Positions 1-9,344 of a stretch of 64,000 nucleotides of DNA are shown here, one piece after another. A model generated the notes under the pieces. That model saw only the letters and a program-made list of their open reading frames with translations. It was not told the DNA's origin and did not search any database. Positions within the stretch are counted from its first letter, which is position 1, and each line of letters begins with the position of its first letter. The position numbers and the translations under genes are program-made. Source of the stretch: Chalara sp. BL73 (Eukaryota > Ascomycota > Leotiomycetes > Helotiales); contig CAKJVC010000066.1 of the NCBI GenBank assembly GCA_918026815.1, forward strand, positions 1-64,000, given 5' to 3'.

Positions 1-491
1 AACATTTTCTATATATCTAAACCAAGGTAAGATGATTGAAAAAAAAATAGTATCTTCTACCCTGACGAGCTAAGTTTTGGTGCTGCATAAAACAGGATCT
101 AATACTAACGTAGATATAGTGAAGTTGCTGTTTAGCCATTGAGAGGCTTCCCGAGCTCAATTTCTCCCACAACCATTCTCCGAGACGCAGATGAAGACGT
201 TCTACATTCCAAATTTTGTTATCAAAGGACTTGATTGTGTGGCAGCACTTTAAGCAATAAAGGAAGTCCTGAGGCAACTAAGTAGTGTATCACTTGTCAA
301 GATATTGTCAATTAAAGCTTGTATCTGCTTTTCAGTTGCTAGAGCTTAAGGATATATCTAGCCGATCAACCGTATCCATGCCTCCAAAGCTAGGTGTATA
401 CGAATGGCCTCGACAAGTATCGAATCGCGTCCACCATCAACCCACCACCCCAGACCTGTTGTTGATGCGAAGAGCAGTAGAAGACAAAATA
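1..491. other. left window edge, no gene recognised
   Basis: No family is recognisable on either strand. A minus-strand open frame at 17-277 has no recognisable domain and overlaps AT-rich sequence. This is the 3' flank of the precursor gene that ends at 492. In known dikaritin clusters further UstYa-like, tyrosinase, transporter or peptidase genes may lie nearby, but here they would be outside the window. Confidence 0.4.
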
Positions 492-901
492 TTAATGCTT
501 CGCTTCGAGAGAGTTCACAGCATACGGAAGGGTAGCGGTTTTGGGATTGTCATAAACCGCTTCTCCGCGCTTTGCCTCCAGGGAGTTAGGGGCATATGGA
601 AGGGTGGCGGTTTTGGGGTTATCATATACAGCTTCTCCTCGCTTTGCCTCCAGGGAATTTGGGGAGTATGGCAACGTCGCTGTCTTTGGATTATCGTAGA
701 CAGCCTCGCCTTTCTTCACGAGCTCATTAAGGCCATAAGGAAGAGTGGCGGTTTTGGGATTGTCATATACGGCTTCGCTGCGCTGGAGTCTGATATTAGC
801 CTTTGGGTCGTACGTTTGGTGGGCTCTTTTGGATATACCTTGACAGGAGCACTGATAGTGAGGGTGGCGAAAGTGATGGTTGCGAGGATTTGGAAACGCA
901 T
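492..901 (-). CDS. secreted repeat precursor peptide (dikaritin-type RiPP / KEP candidate)
   Basis: Two exons (901..839 and 782..492) around a 56-nt GT-AG intron give a protein of about 117 residues. Exon 1 encodes a secretion signal (MRFQILATITFATLTISA). The join creates a KR dipeptide, the site cut by the Golgi protease Kex2, right before four tandem repeats. Each repeat carries GEAVYDNPKTATLPY (S instead of G in the first), then a variable spacer ending in KK, KR, KR and KH. Signal peptide plus Kex2-separated repeats is the architecture of fungal dikaritin RiPP precursors (ustiloxin, phomopsin and asperipin families). Their cores are cyclised on tyrosine by UstYa/DUF3328 proteins, and one such gene lies 1.2 kb away, divergently oriented. 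Each core has two tyrosines that could be linked. I do not recognise the core, so the product and its activity are unknown. The alternative is a Kex2-processed repeat protein that is not post-translationally modified. Gene model is inferred; repeats and dibasic sites are read directly. Confidence 0.8.
495..779 (-). repeat. four tandem coding repeats of 69-72 bp
   Basis: Units lie at 779..711 (23 codons), 710..639, 638..567 and 566..495 (24 codons each). Residues VYDNPKTATLPY are identical in all four. Variation is confined to the first residue and to the spacer after the second tyrosine (GLNELVKK, SPNSLEAKR, APNSLEAKR, AVNSLEAKH). Units 2-4 are closer to one another than to unit 1, as expected from recent unit duplication or homogenisation. 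Confidence 0.9.
783..838 (-). other. 56-nt intron of the repeat precursor
   Basis: The donor is GTATAT and the acceptor CTCCAG. Removing exactly this interval joins the signal-peptide frame to the repeat frame and leaves the Lys and Arg of a Kex2 site side by side at the junction. A nearer AG, 7 nt earlier (49-nt intron), would put the repeats out of frame and stop after a few codons. The element CTAAT inside the intron may be the branch site. Confidence 0.65.
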
Positions 902-2079
902 CGTAGCGATAGGATCTGACGAATATTCTTCTGTAGAGGCGGAGAAACAAGATTTATAGGTAGCTTTAATGAGTATTTGCTGATGCGGAACGAAGTCTGA
1001 TATATCAAGCTCTTGCACGGTCTCGGGAGGGCTTTTGATGGGTGCTGTCGGGCGAAAATGTCTACGGACGATAATACAGCTAGATAATTTTTGGCAGGTA
1101 GTACTCCGCTTGTAAGACAATCACCAAATATGAGCGCGGATTCTCTGACCGCTCGGTGAAGGTATCTTCCCATCTTCATGTTTCCGAGTGGTTCATTGAG
1201 CTAGATGCTGGGAAAGCTACTGCACAGAACACTCATGCATGTCTTGGAAGTAGTCACCATGTGCGCTAAATATGTCCGTTGGTCGTCCGTAGATCGCCTG
1301 TACCGGATCCAGCGCTTGTGGATTACCAAGGTCCTCAGTCAACACGAACGTGATATATAGATATTGGGTGTATATCCTGTCGTGCCTGAGCGAAGTGGGG
1401 AGGTAAGGGGCTCGCTTATTGCCCCTCGCTTGGCGAGCATATTCAGGCTCTTATTGGCTAGCTCGGCGATAACCAGACTCTTTAAAGATGTAGGGGTGTG
1501 GCGCAAAAGCTTTAGTACTCTAAGCAACTTCCTAAGCCGGCTCTGACAGCGATCAACTTCATATCCTTCCATGTCTTGAGTGGTTCTCAGTACGAACATT
1601 CTTTTATCCAGAATGTCATGCAGACGTTGAGGGTCGCGGCTGCGCCATTTGCGACAGTGATCACGCCTCTGTACATGATCTTGGCCTTCTTGAAAAGGAA
1701 TTTCCTTTACTGATATTGCGTCTAAATGTCTAGGCAAAGGTCTCAGGGCCTTTGGTAATCAAGCCAAGGCGTAGAATATATACAACCTACATATCTGCTT
1801 GCACCTAGGATGCAAACCTAATCCTCTTGGCCCTGCGTAACCATGGCACATTCTCTATGCCGTAATAGCGGTCAGGATACTCAGAACGATTAGAACTCTT
1901 GTGAATGCCAAAATCTGTAAGGCGTTGAAACTTCCGGAACTTTCAAACCCTCTTGACCTCAGAGAGACGTCCGAATTCCGTTGTTTCAATTTCCTAACTC
2001 TGATGCCAGTCTCACAGCTCTGACCTGATCAATCATTCTGTCGCTTTTGGGTTCGCTGCCATCACACCATAAGATCAAC
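902..2079. other. divergent intergenic region between precursor and UstYa-like gene
   Basis: This should contain both promoters. It also holds an unassigned minus-strand open frame at 1339-1737 (132 codons), rich in Arg/Leu with no motif I recognise. That could be a relic, part of a spliced cluster gene, or chance. Around 1390-1440 the plus strand has a GC-rich inverted segment (gaggtaaggggctcgc facing gcccctcgcttggcg), possibly an old mobile-element end. Nothing firmer can be supported. Confidence 0.4.
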
Positions 2080-3117
2080 ATGGCATTATTCCTCAAGGCC
2101 AAGTATACCCCCATCTCGCCAGCTCTGTCTAAGGCGTCAACAGAGTTTGAAGACCAAGAGCGCGCAGGTTTCCTGGGTGAGAAGATCCATCCTCAGGACA
2201 CAATTTCGAAATCTCGAGAAATCAAGCTGTATCTGATCACCGGTCTCAATATCTTGCTCTGTGCAGTATCACTTAGTTGTTTTGGAGTATGGTACTATAT
2301 TACTCATTGGCAGCTTAATGCTGCCCTACGACGAACATCCACGTACAGTAGGTTCGAGTTTCACCTTAGAATCACCAAACATTTTAAGACTATGGATTTA
2401 ATTTGGCACTTTAGGTCCCATTCACGACCTAATTGACCTGAAAATGGCACCAAAAACACTAAATGGCACACTCTTCGTTCCCAAAGATCCCTCTATCGCG
2501 CGCCAAATGCCCAACCCAGAAGCCGACAAGGTCTGGGACGAATGGGAGCTCACACGTTATTTTCCAGTGACAGCCGACCAGATCCGAGCTATGGGTAAAG
2601 ATCCTCCACCGTCGCGAAGCTCGAGGATGAAGACTGGGGGCTCGGCGACGATGCTTATGCCACGATCCTGGACGTCTATCACCAACTCCACTGCCTAAAC
2701 ATGTTCCGCCGCATTGCATACAGCACTTACTATAACACCAGCACTGCTTCTTCCCACCACCATACCCAAAAAGGCGAAATGTACGAAATACACATAAATC
2801 ACTGCGCGGACATGCTTATGCAGACTATCCAGTGTTCGGGCAATGTTAATTTAATAACTATGCACTGGATAGAGCAACAGGCTTACCCATTTCCAGATAT
2901 GAGCGTAAATAGAGAGTGCATTGATTTCGATGCCCTGACTGAGTGGCGGCTGAAAAATACGATCGATTTGGATAAGTACGTGGAGAAGATGCAGAAAAAG
3001 GAAGGGAGGGTCAAGGAGTTGAAGGCGCCGGATGATTATTACAAGTACTTTTTGCCGGATATGGTGAATCCCAATCATTTGAATGGGGCAAATCCTGGAG
3101 AGGACTTTAATCTATGA
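2080..3117 (+). pseudogene. UstYa-like (DUF3328) oxidase, frame broken by one base
   Basis: UstYa/DUF3328 proteins are membrane-anchored oxidases that cyclise dikaritin cores. Start ATG 2080; exon 1 (2080..2347) has a hydrophilic N-terminus and one membrane helix (LYLITGLNILLCAVSLSCF). An intron at 2348..2414 leads into the family-typical PKTLNGTLF and YFPVTADQIRAMGKDP. The frame then slips by one base at about 2602. The next frame continues with TVAKLEDEDWGLGDD, the HxxHC motif YHQLHCLN and the second motif NHCADMLMQ, then runs to a stop at 3117. The length would be about 320 residues if the break were bridged, usual for the family. No plausible intron explains the slip because conserved residues lie directly on both sides. 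So this is either a recent loss-of-function allele or a sequence error. Its place beside the repeat precursor strongly suggests a shared pathway. Confidence 0.8.
2348..2414 (+). other. intron of the UstYa-like gene
   Basis: The donor is GTAGGT and the acceptor CTTTAG. Phase 1 joining gives TYSPIHDLIDLKMAPKTLNG, which fits the family at this point. Confidence 0.75.
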
Positions 3118-3714
3118 GGAATCAATTCTGATTTTGAAGAAGCTGGAGGCTCTGGTTTTTTTGTATCATGGAAGATGTTAGGGTGATAGTGGTGTCAGCT
3201 GCTAACTCGACTCGTCTACTCCAATAATGGTCTTCTGTACGACAAGCTTGGAAAGACAGCATAGCATAGAAAGGAGACAGAACATGAAGAGCTCATTGGA
3301 GTTAAGAAAGGGAGGTGATGTTAGAGGACTCGAGTGAACAATTTTCACTTTGAGGGGACCCGCGGCGAGAATCACGACTAAGGATCCGAGGTAGACAGGT
3401 TGAAGTATAGTATGGGAAATCTTGTGTATATTTCTAGCTACCAAAGCAGATGACGAATGGATTTCAGATCCACTGTCCAATTCGTACAACTACACGTGCG
3501 CCTTGTTGGCGGTAATAAAACATACTGAGTGGGTATATACATGTCCGGTATGGTGGACAAGAATCTCAGTCATTGAACGCCATTTCCCTATGCGTCGAAG
3601 CGCCACAAACAGAAGAAAATCAATGTCGATTGAGTTCATGTGATAATGCTCAACTTGTGCTCGATCCGGCTCTAAAGTGTTGTTGTACACCACAAGTAAA
3701 ACCTTCACCTAATG
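3118..3714. other. intergenic, no gene supported
   Basis: This lies between two 3' ends (UstYa-like on plus, membrane protein on minus). A 95-codon minus-strand frame at 3202-3489 has a hydrophobic end but matches nothing I know. Confidence 0.4.
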
Positions 3715-4767
3715 CTATGCAATAGCTCGTCCAATACCGCCTATTTCCTTGTCCCATGCATAATCCGGATCCCATGGCCGCGACTGAGTTTTGGATTTTG
3801 GTCTTGGCGATAAGCCTCCCCCAACTGATAGCCCATCAAATATTGATGTTCCAGGTGAGCTGTGCTCGGTGTCTCTCCGGTCCATGCCAACAGAGCTATC
3901 GTCTGGATCATACCACATTGGTATCCTGGTAGTTATTCTTGGCCCTACTATAGTCCCGCCAGTGAAACTCCGCACGCTTTTTGCGCTGATACTGCTCCTC
4001 CTACTCTTCGTTCGCGAATGCCCTGGAGGAGCTTTGGAAAGGCGTGAACTTTGACGTTTTGGTGGCGTTATGAAAGGTGCGGCTCCGGGGATAGCTTCGT
4101 CTGTCAGGCCGACCCTTGAATTTGGTGCTCTTGCCATAAAATCAGGAGTTTGTGCCACCAGTGCTGGCGGGGGATATTGCATCGAGTTTGGTGAATGTGC
4201 CCAGGCCAATTGCGGGGAATGTTTAAGGGCAATGGAATCGATACTCATGCCACGAGGGGTGTGCGGAGAAGATGCCCCCATGGTCGGGCTCTGTTTTGGC
4301 TCCCTCCATGTCTCAATCTCTTCATCATCTATAGGAGTGACGCCTCGATTGCGGAAAGGTGTCTTGCCTCGTTTGTATCGACATACAAGGCAGACAGCCA
4401 CTACCAGCGACATAATTCCCACGGATCCAAGCACAGTTGTGAGGATTATGATTAGGTTTCTTTGTCGTGTAGACATACTGCTAGAATTAGCGTCCGACAT
4501 AGCACTTGCGTCCGAGTCGATTCCCAACTCGCTATGGCTCGTTGACGTGGGCGAAGCAAGGTTCGAGCTTTTGGAAGAAGCTTGCGAGGGTGCAGCAGTC
4601 GACGAAGTTGATCTGCTCTGAATTGCTGGCAGGTCCAATCTTTGAGCTGCCCTCAATCCCAAAGTGCCTTTGTGCTTAACCAGAACCAGAGGTAGCGGTG
4701 TTGCAGCAAGAATAGAAGCCGGAAAACACAAAACCCATATCATCCAAGCATATTGGACACCCCTCAT
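3715..4767 (-). CDS. single-pass membrane protein with Ser/Thr-rich ectodomain
   Basis: A single uninterrupted frame of 350 residues. Residues 1-21 form a signal peptide ending in ILAA. Residues 50-100 are Ser/Thr/Ala-rich, suitable for O-mannosylation. Residues 104-129 form one membrane helix (IIILTTVLGSVGIMSLVVAV), followed by a basic stop-transfer CRYKRGK. The remaining roughly 220 residues are cytoplasmic, low in complexity and rich in Ser, Pro and Arg (TPRGMS, SRTKSRRSS), with possible phosphorylation sites. This type I layout resembles fungal cell-wall stress sensors and mucin-like surface proteins, but there is no WSC domain or other named domain, so the function is unknown. The long 5' flank (4768-5600) may contain an extended leader. 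Confidence 0.75.
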   Translation of the reverse strand: MRGVQYAWMIWVLCFPASILAATPLPLVLVKHKGTLGLRAAQRLDLPAIQSRSTSSTAAPSQASSKSSNLASPTSTSHSELGIDSDASAMSDANSSSMSTRQRNLIIILTTVLGSVGIMSLVVAVCLVCRYKRGKTPFRNRGVTPIDDEEIETWREPKQSPTMGASSPHTPRGMSIDSIALKHSPQLAWAHSPNSMQYPPPALVAQTPDFMARAPNSRVGLTDEAIPGAAPFITPPKRQSSRLSKAPPGHSRTKSRRSSISAKSVRSFTGGTIVGPRITTRIPMWYDPDDSSVGMDRRDTEHSSPGTSIFDGLSVGGGLSPRPKSKTQSRPWDPDYAWDKEIGGIGRAIA

Positions 4768-5756
4768 CTCCAGAGGACGAATTCAGATGAGGATCAGGAT
4801 CGGCAAAAGGTGAACTGCTCAACACATATCTGAAGCTGTGTCGACTGCACCAAAAGAGAGCAAGGCGTCGATGCAAAGGCAACACAACGATGGAAGACAG
4901 GTAACACAAAGAAGAACAGCAACACGGGTTGCTAGACCGAGTGACCGTCAGACCAGCTCAGTCAGTACACTTAGGATGACAACGAAGACGGCGAGCAGAC
5001 AAAAAAGGTGTGTAGATGTGCAGGGCCAAAGCTCTGATATAAGATGATCAACGGCACTTGCCTCATCCCGTGCAACTCCGGCCATGTCACCCGTAAGAGC
5101 AAGGATGGCATACGTATACTGGATGGATATGATTAACCATCGGTATCACCTTCTGCATGGTTTAACTAGTAGAGGGAGTCTGTGGGTTGTGGGCAGTTGG
5201 CAGCAGGAGCAGAAACGCACAGGCTCGGAGCAGGTTGAGCAGCTCTTGGAGAGGAGGGGTGGCGCGTTTGGTGGAGCGGGAATAACCCCTCGTTCGCTGA
5301 CCGGCGCTAGAACCTCCTGTGCTGTACTAGTAGTAGTAAGTATTGAATTGTGTTGTATTGTATCGTATGGTAAGTAACTACGCTACTGTATACCGTACAG
5401 TAGCCTCTTCCTCCCCTTGCAGGCTGACGGTCGAGTGCTGCATGCGACGGGTACATCCCAGGATTTTGTTGACAACGAGATGGAATTTGATTTGCTACCC
5501 CTGACTATCGATAAGCACCAGCTTTTGGCCAGCTTCGGAGACTATTATTTAGAGCGAATCATTCGCCTGTCAACTTTCATGCCAGCAGGCTTGAGGGGGG
5601 GAGATGGTGTGGTCATGGTCACCTAAAAGCCTTTTTTGCTGACTTCGGTTCCTGGCCTGACCTGCTGGCGACACCTCTTGGCTGGCATTAGTGTCGTGGC
5701 ATGCCCTGGCCCTGGTTGCAAATGCGATGGGACCACCACCTGGGGTTCACCAAGAG

Positions 5757-5793
5757 GCAGAAGAAGAAGAAGAAGAAGACGAAGAAGAAAAAG
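5757..5793. repeat. GAA-type trinucleotide microsatellite
   Basis: Seen directly as repeated AGA/GAA triplets with a single interruption (GACGAA). Non-coding context. Confidence 0.85.
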
Positions 5794-6785
5794 AACTACA
5801 ACCACTTTGATGGTACGATCATCTCGTCCGGAAAAAGCGGTTTGGAAAAATATCATATCAACGGGTAAGGAAGCCTGCCATATTGCTCGACAAGAACGGC
5901 ATAAACGACAAGTCATCATCGGCAAGATACAAGCTTCATCATAAAACAGTTCAAAAATAAAAAGCAACAAGAATTATTGAGCTGTGTGCCTCATAGGCTC
6001 ATCGCGGGGTACAGTACAGACGACGGTTCCATCGGCGAGGAAGCGGTGTACAACAATGGGTAGTGTAATCTCGAGACGGCCTGAAGCCTGTTTTCAGCCA
6101 CAAGCGGTGGGTTTACCCCCGTCCTTTGACATCCAGAAAGTTGAAGGCTAGTTAGTTATAAAATAGAAACAAAACCAAACCCACAACCTATGGATCTTGC
6201 GGGCTAAGGCGGCTAGGGCAATATGCATTCACGATTCAGGTGAATCCCATCATTATCATCATCGTTGTCATGGATCAAACAGAATTGAGCGTGCGAGCAA
6301 AACAATACTTGACACCTAGGTACTTAAAGAAAGAAATCTGCGGAGCAGGGTCAATTGCCGAGTATGGTTACTTTCCTGAATAGAAAAAAACGACGGTGGT
6401 CAGCACGGAAAAGTTGTGTAACTGGTGGTGTGTAGAGGGGAAGACAACATCTCAGGTAATTAATTGGCGGTGACAGGGGAGAAAGAAGCAGGAATTATGA
6501 GCCAACCACCATTATTCTGGACTGAACCGTGCTGGACTATAGAAGCATTGATTGGGGATTATCGTTCGAAGCAGGGGAGTCGAGAATCATCAAAGACAGT
6601 CCTGAAGCATAGGACAGCATAGTTTCTTGTACAGTGGTGGAGTGTAGTGTAGTGGAGTGCAGCGCAGTGGAGTGGAGGGTTGTGTGCAGTGTATCCCTAA
6701 AAACGTGGCACTCGGCGGGCTTACCGAACTTGCCACCCCCTTCCCCAGGCTCGAGCCTCGAGTCTCCTCACCTGAGAGCGTTTCA

Positions 6786-6809
6786 AGAGAGAGAGAGAGA
6801 GAGAGAGAA
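6786..6809. repeat. (GA)n dinucleotide microsatellite
   Basis: A perfect run of about eleven GA units seen directly in the intergenic region. Confidence 0.9.
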
Positions 6810-9344
6810 ACACTTACTTCCATAGCGATCTCTATTGGGAATCCTTCCATCCTGAGCAAATTCCCTTTTGCAAACACAGAAACATACGAAGTCCTATCCA
6901 GTTCACTCACTCACCACCACCAACTCTAAGGTGGGATTGTGATCAGGGAAGGCGACCCCTTTGCCTATCAAACAAATCTCCGAAATCTTGCCACTACTCA
7001 CAGTACAGTTACTGTGCAGTCCAATACTTACAGTACTATTTTTTTTTTTTCCTTCGCAATGATAAGATCGACATTATTACCCGTTTAATTCAACACAGAC
7101 CTCAAACGTGCCGTGGCCAGATGATCGTAGAATCCTCTGAAGAAATTGGCCGCCTCCGTGGACTGTTACAACACAACCCCTCCCCCAATGATACCGCTAT
7201 AATTCATCTCTACCCAAGTAATGACGCCGCCGTCTGAACAACCATTCCGACTCCACTTGCAGCTCTACGAGCCGAAGCGCGTGTCGTAGGGTTTCAGTAT
7301 CCAATTTATTATTCCACATTCAAATAAGCTTCATCCCACACTCGAAACTTGGTAACTTTTTTGCCATACACGAACATATCTTGGGTCAAGTGTTGTTTGC
7401 ATTTAACCATGTTTAGCCGTTCAACAGAGTTTCGCTTCGTGCTTGATGTTCATTGTTCACGATGATGACCTACCTCTCTGGGGTTGCGGCATCGCAATTG
7501 ATACTGGCCAAAGCTGGAGCCAACTAGATAGTCAACTCCAGGACTGTCCCCTCATTAGCGTCTTCGAGATGAAGCTGAACACTTCATGAGATCAATTGCG
7601 GGGCAGATCCTCCGCCAATCATCATGACTATACGTTCAAACTTTGAAACATCAAATCGTTCGTGGCATCCATTGGCATCGCCCCCATCCTCATCCGACCA
7701 TCTTGACTCTCGACCGAAAGGAAGATACAGCTGAGCAACCTCTAAGTCTTGAAACTTACCTCCAGCTCAACCCAAGAGGCCCCAAAATCATGCTTCGTAA
7801 AGTCTCTCCAGCACAGCAAGTACACATGGCCGTGGCGTTTTCGTCCTATTTCGATTACCAGCCACTCAGACGGTCAGACCTGCCATTCGCTTCATTCCGT
7901 ATGCACCAATGGACAGGCGTGGCTGCTCCGTCCGTGCATGGCGCTTGAAAGACGGAAAGGGTTCAGGAGGAGATCGACGTGCAGCGCATGTCTCGGGAAG
8001 CAGAAGGATTTTCCCTTCCTACAGTTGAAAGATGGCTGCATGAGGAGCGAGTCAAGGACTGTGGCAGTGCCCAGTATGACTCGCATTCAGGATTGCTAGT
8101 GAGGAAATGTGATGAAGCTGCAGAGGTGCAGAGCGGCGGTAAGAAATGTAAGCAAACGGTGAGTATCTCCTATAATTAGGAGTGCTCACAGTCTGATGGA
8201 TGCGAGGAATATTGCCCTCAAAATACTCTGCGAACAGTTCGTCAACCATATGCAAAGTAAGCGCTTTACAGCGGAAGTCCGTTTAGCTGCATCTATTTAA
8301 CTCTTACTGTTACTATAACCTTCATGTTTTTCGGGGTTGGCTGCTTGGCATATCTATGAGGAGATTTTTGCTGTCAAAGCACTAGCTACAGTTTTGATCT
8401 CGTGACACAAAAGCCATTACGATCCTCGTTGAATGTGTTGAGCATATTGTTCAGCATGGAAGTCATAATTTAGAAGTTCAAGCATCTCCCACCAGCCAAC
8501 TTCATTACCTGCTTTCGCAATTCACTCACCAATTTCGGCAAAGCATGTCTTGATTAATGCATAGAATTTTGAGAACTCGATTTGTCGTCAAGCCATAGTC
8601 TGCTTCACTGGCCATAACTACCCAAGTTTGTTAGAGATAAAAAATATTGGCTAATGGCTAGTGGCCTTCAATGATTCCTCTTTGTTGAGGGCAATCTTTG
8701 TCTCAAAAGCACGTGAGATATATTGATTTCCTACTTTTGAGTTTTGCAACATCTTCTGCTATGTGGATTGAGCTTCGAACATTACTAATGACTCATAATA
8801 AGTATCATCAAATTTCTGCTACTTTGCATAGCACATTCATCAGAAGGTGAGAGACAATGGCAGGGGTGTCAGAGAAGGAGACGCTCCTGCTGACCATGCT
8901 AGACTTTACGAGGCAGCTTTTCAGCTTTGGCATATGCCCGCAGTTTACAATATTCCACGATACACTCCAAGCCTCAATTTTTTGGCTTTTCTTTGTGGGA
9001 TAGGTTACCATGTTGGCTTAAAGCTCCATATTTCTATGGTATTGATATTTAGAGTATTAGGACCATGCCATAAGAGTGTGATGTGGCAGAGAAACCCTGA
9101 AGGATTTGGATTTCTTCGTGGATTCATCGATGACCTCCATGTGTTGTGACCCAACTTCATCTTCTTTATCACCTATTCTAGGCCAGAGGATATACTGAGC
9201 ATGGCAAAAAAAAAAACTCCAATAACATTGGAGGATACCTATTTACGTCGATTATGCTTCAGATGTTCACATTTTGTGGTCAAAACACAAATCAACCTCT
9301 ATTACAGGGATTTCTACAAGCATTCCAATGATTTGCCGATGGAG

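Larger units (their letters stand above)
4768..9344. other. long intergenic region with simple repeats
   Basis: No recognisable protein family on either strand in 4.6 kb. It contains a GAA-rich microsatellite, a GA dinucleotide run and a T11 tract near 7040. Short frames (7643-7948; 8857-9003, a 48-codon ATG frame with a hydrophobic end) are unsupported. The left part should include the promoter and leader of the membrane protein gene on the minus strand. Confidence 0.45.

Noticed and set aside
495..779. Tandem 72-bp array as CRISPR or non-coding minisatellite
   Set aside because: Units are contiguous without spacers, keep reading frame and conserve residues and dibasic sites; the host is a eukaryote.
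285..959. 224-codon plus-strand frame across the RiPP precursor
   Set aside because: It is the antisense shadow of the repeat gene. Its repeated motif arises from the 72-bp units, it has no signal peptide, and the minus strand gives the coherent architecture.
2444..2698. Treating 2444-2698 and 2701-3117 as two separate small genes
   Set aside because: Both halves belong to one DUF3328 domain in the correct order; only a one-base slip separates them.
7643..8179. Overlapping plus-strand frames as a spliced gene
   Set aside because: Frames share no domain and no consistent donor/acceptor pair links them.
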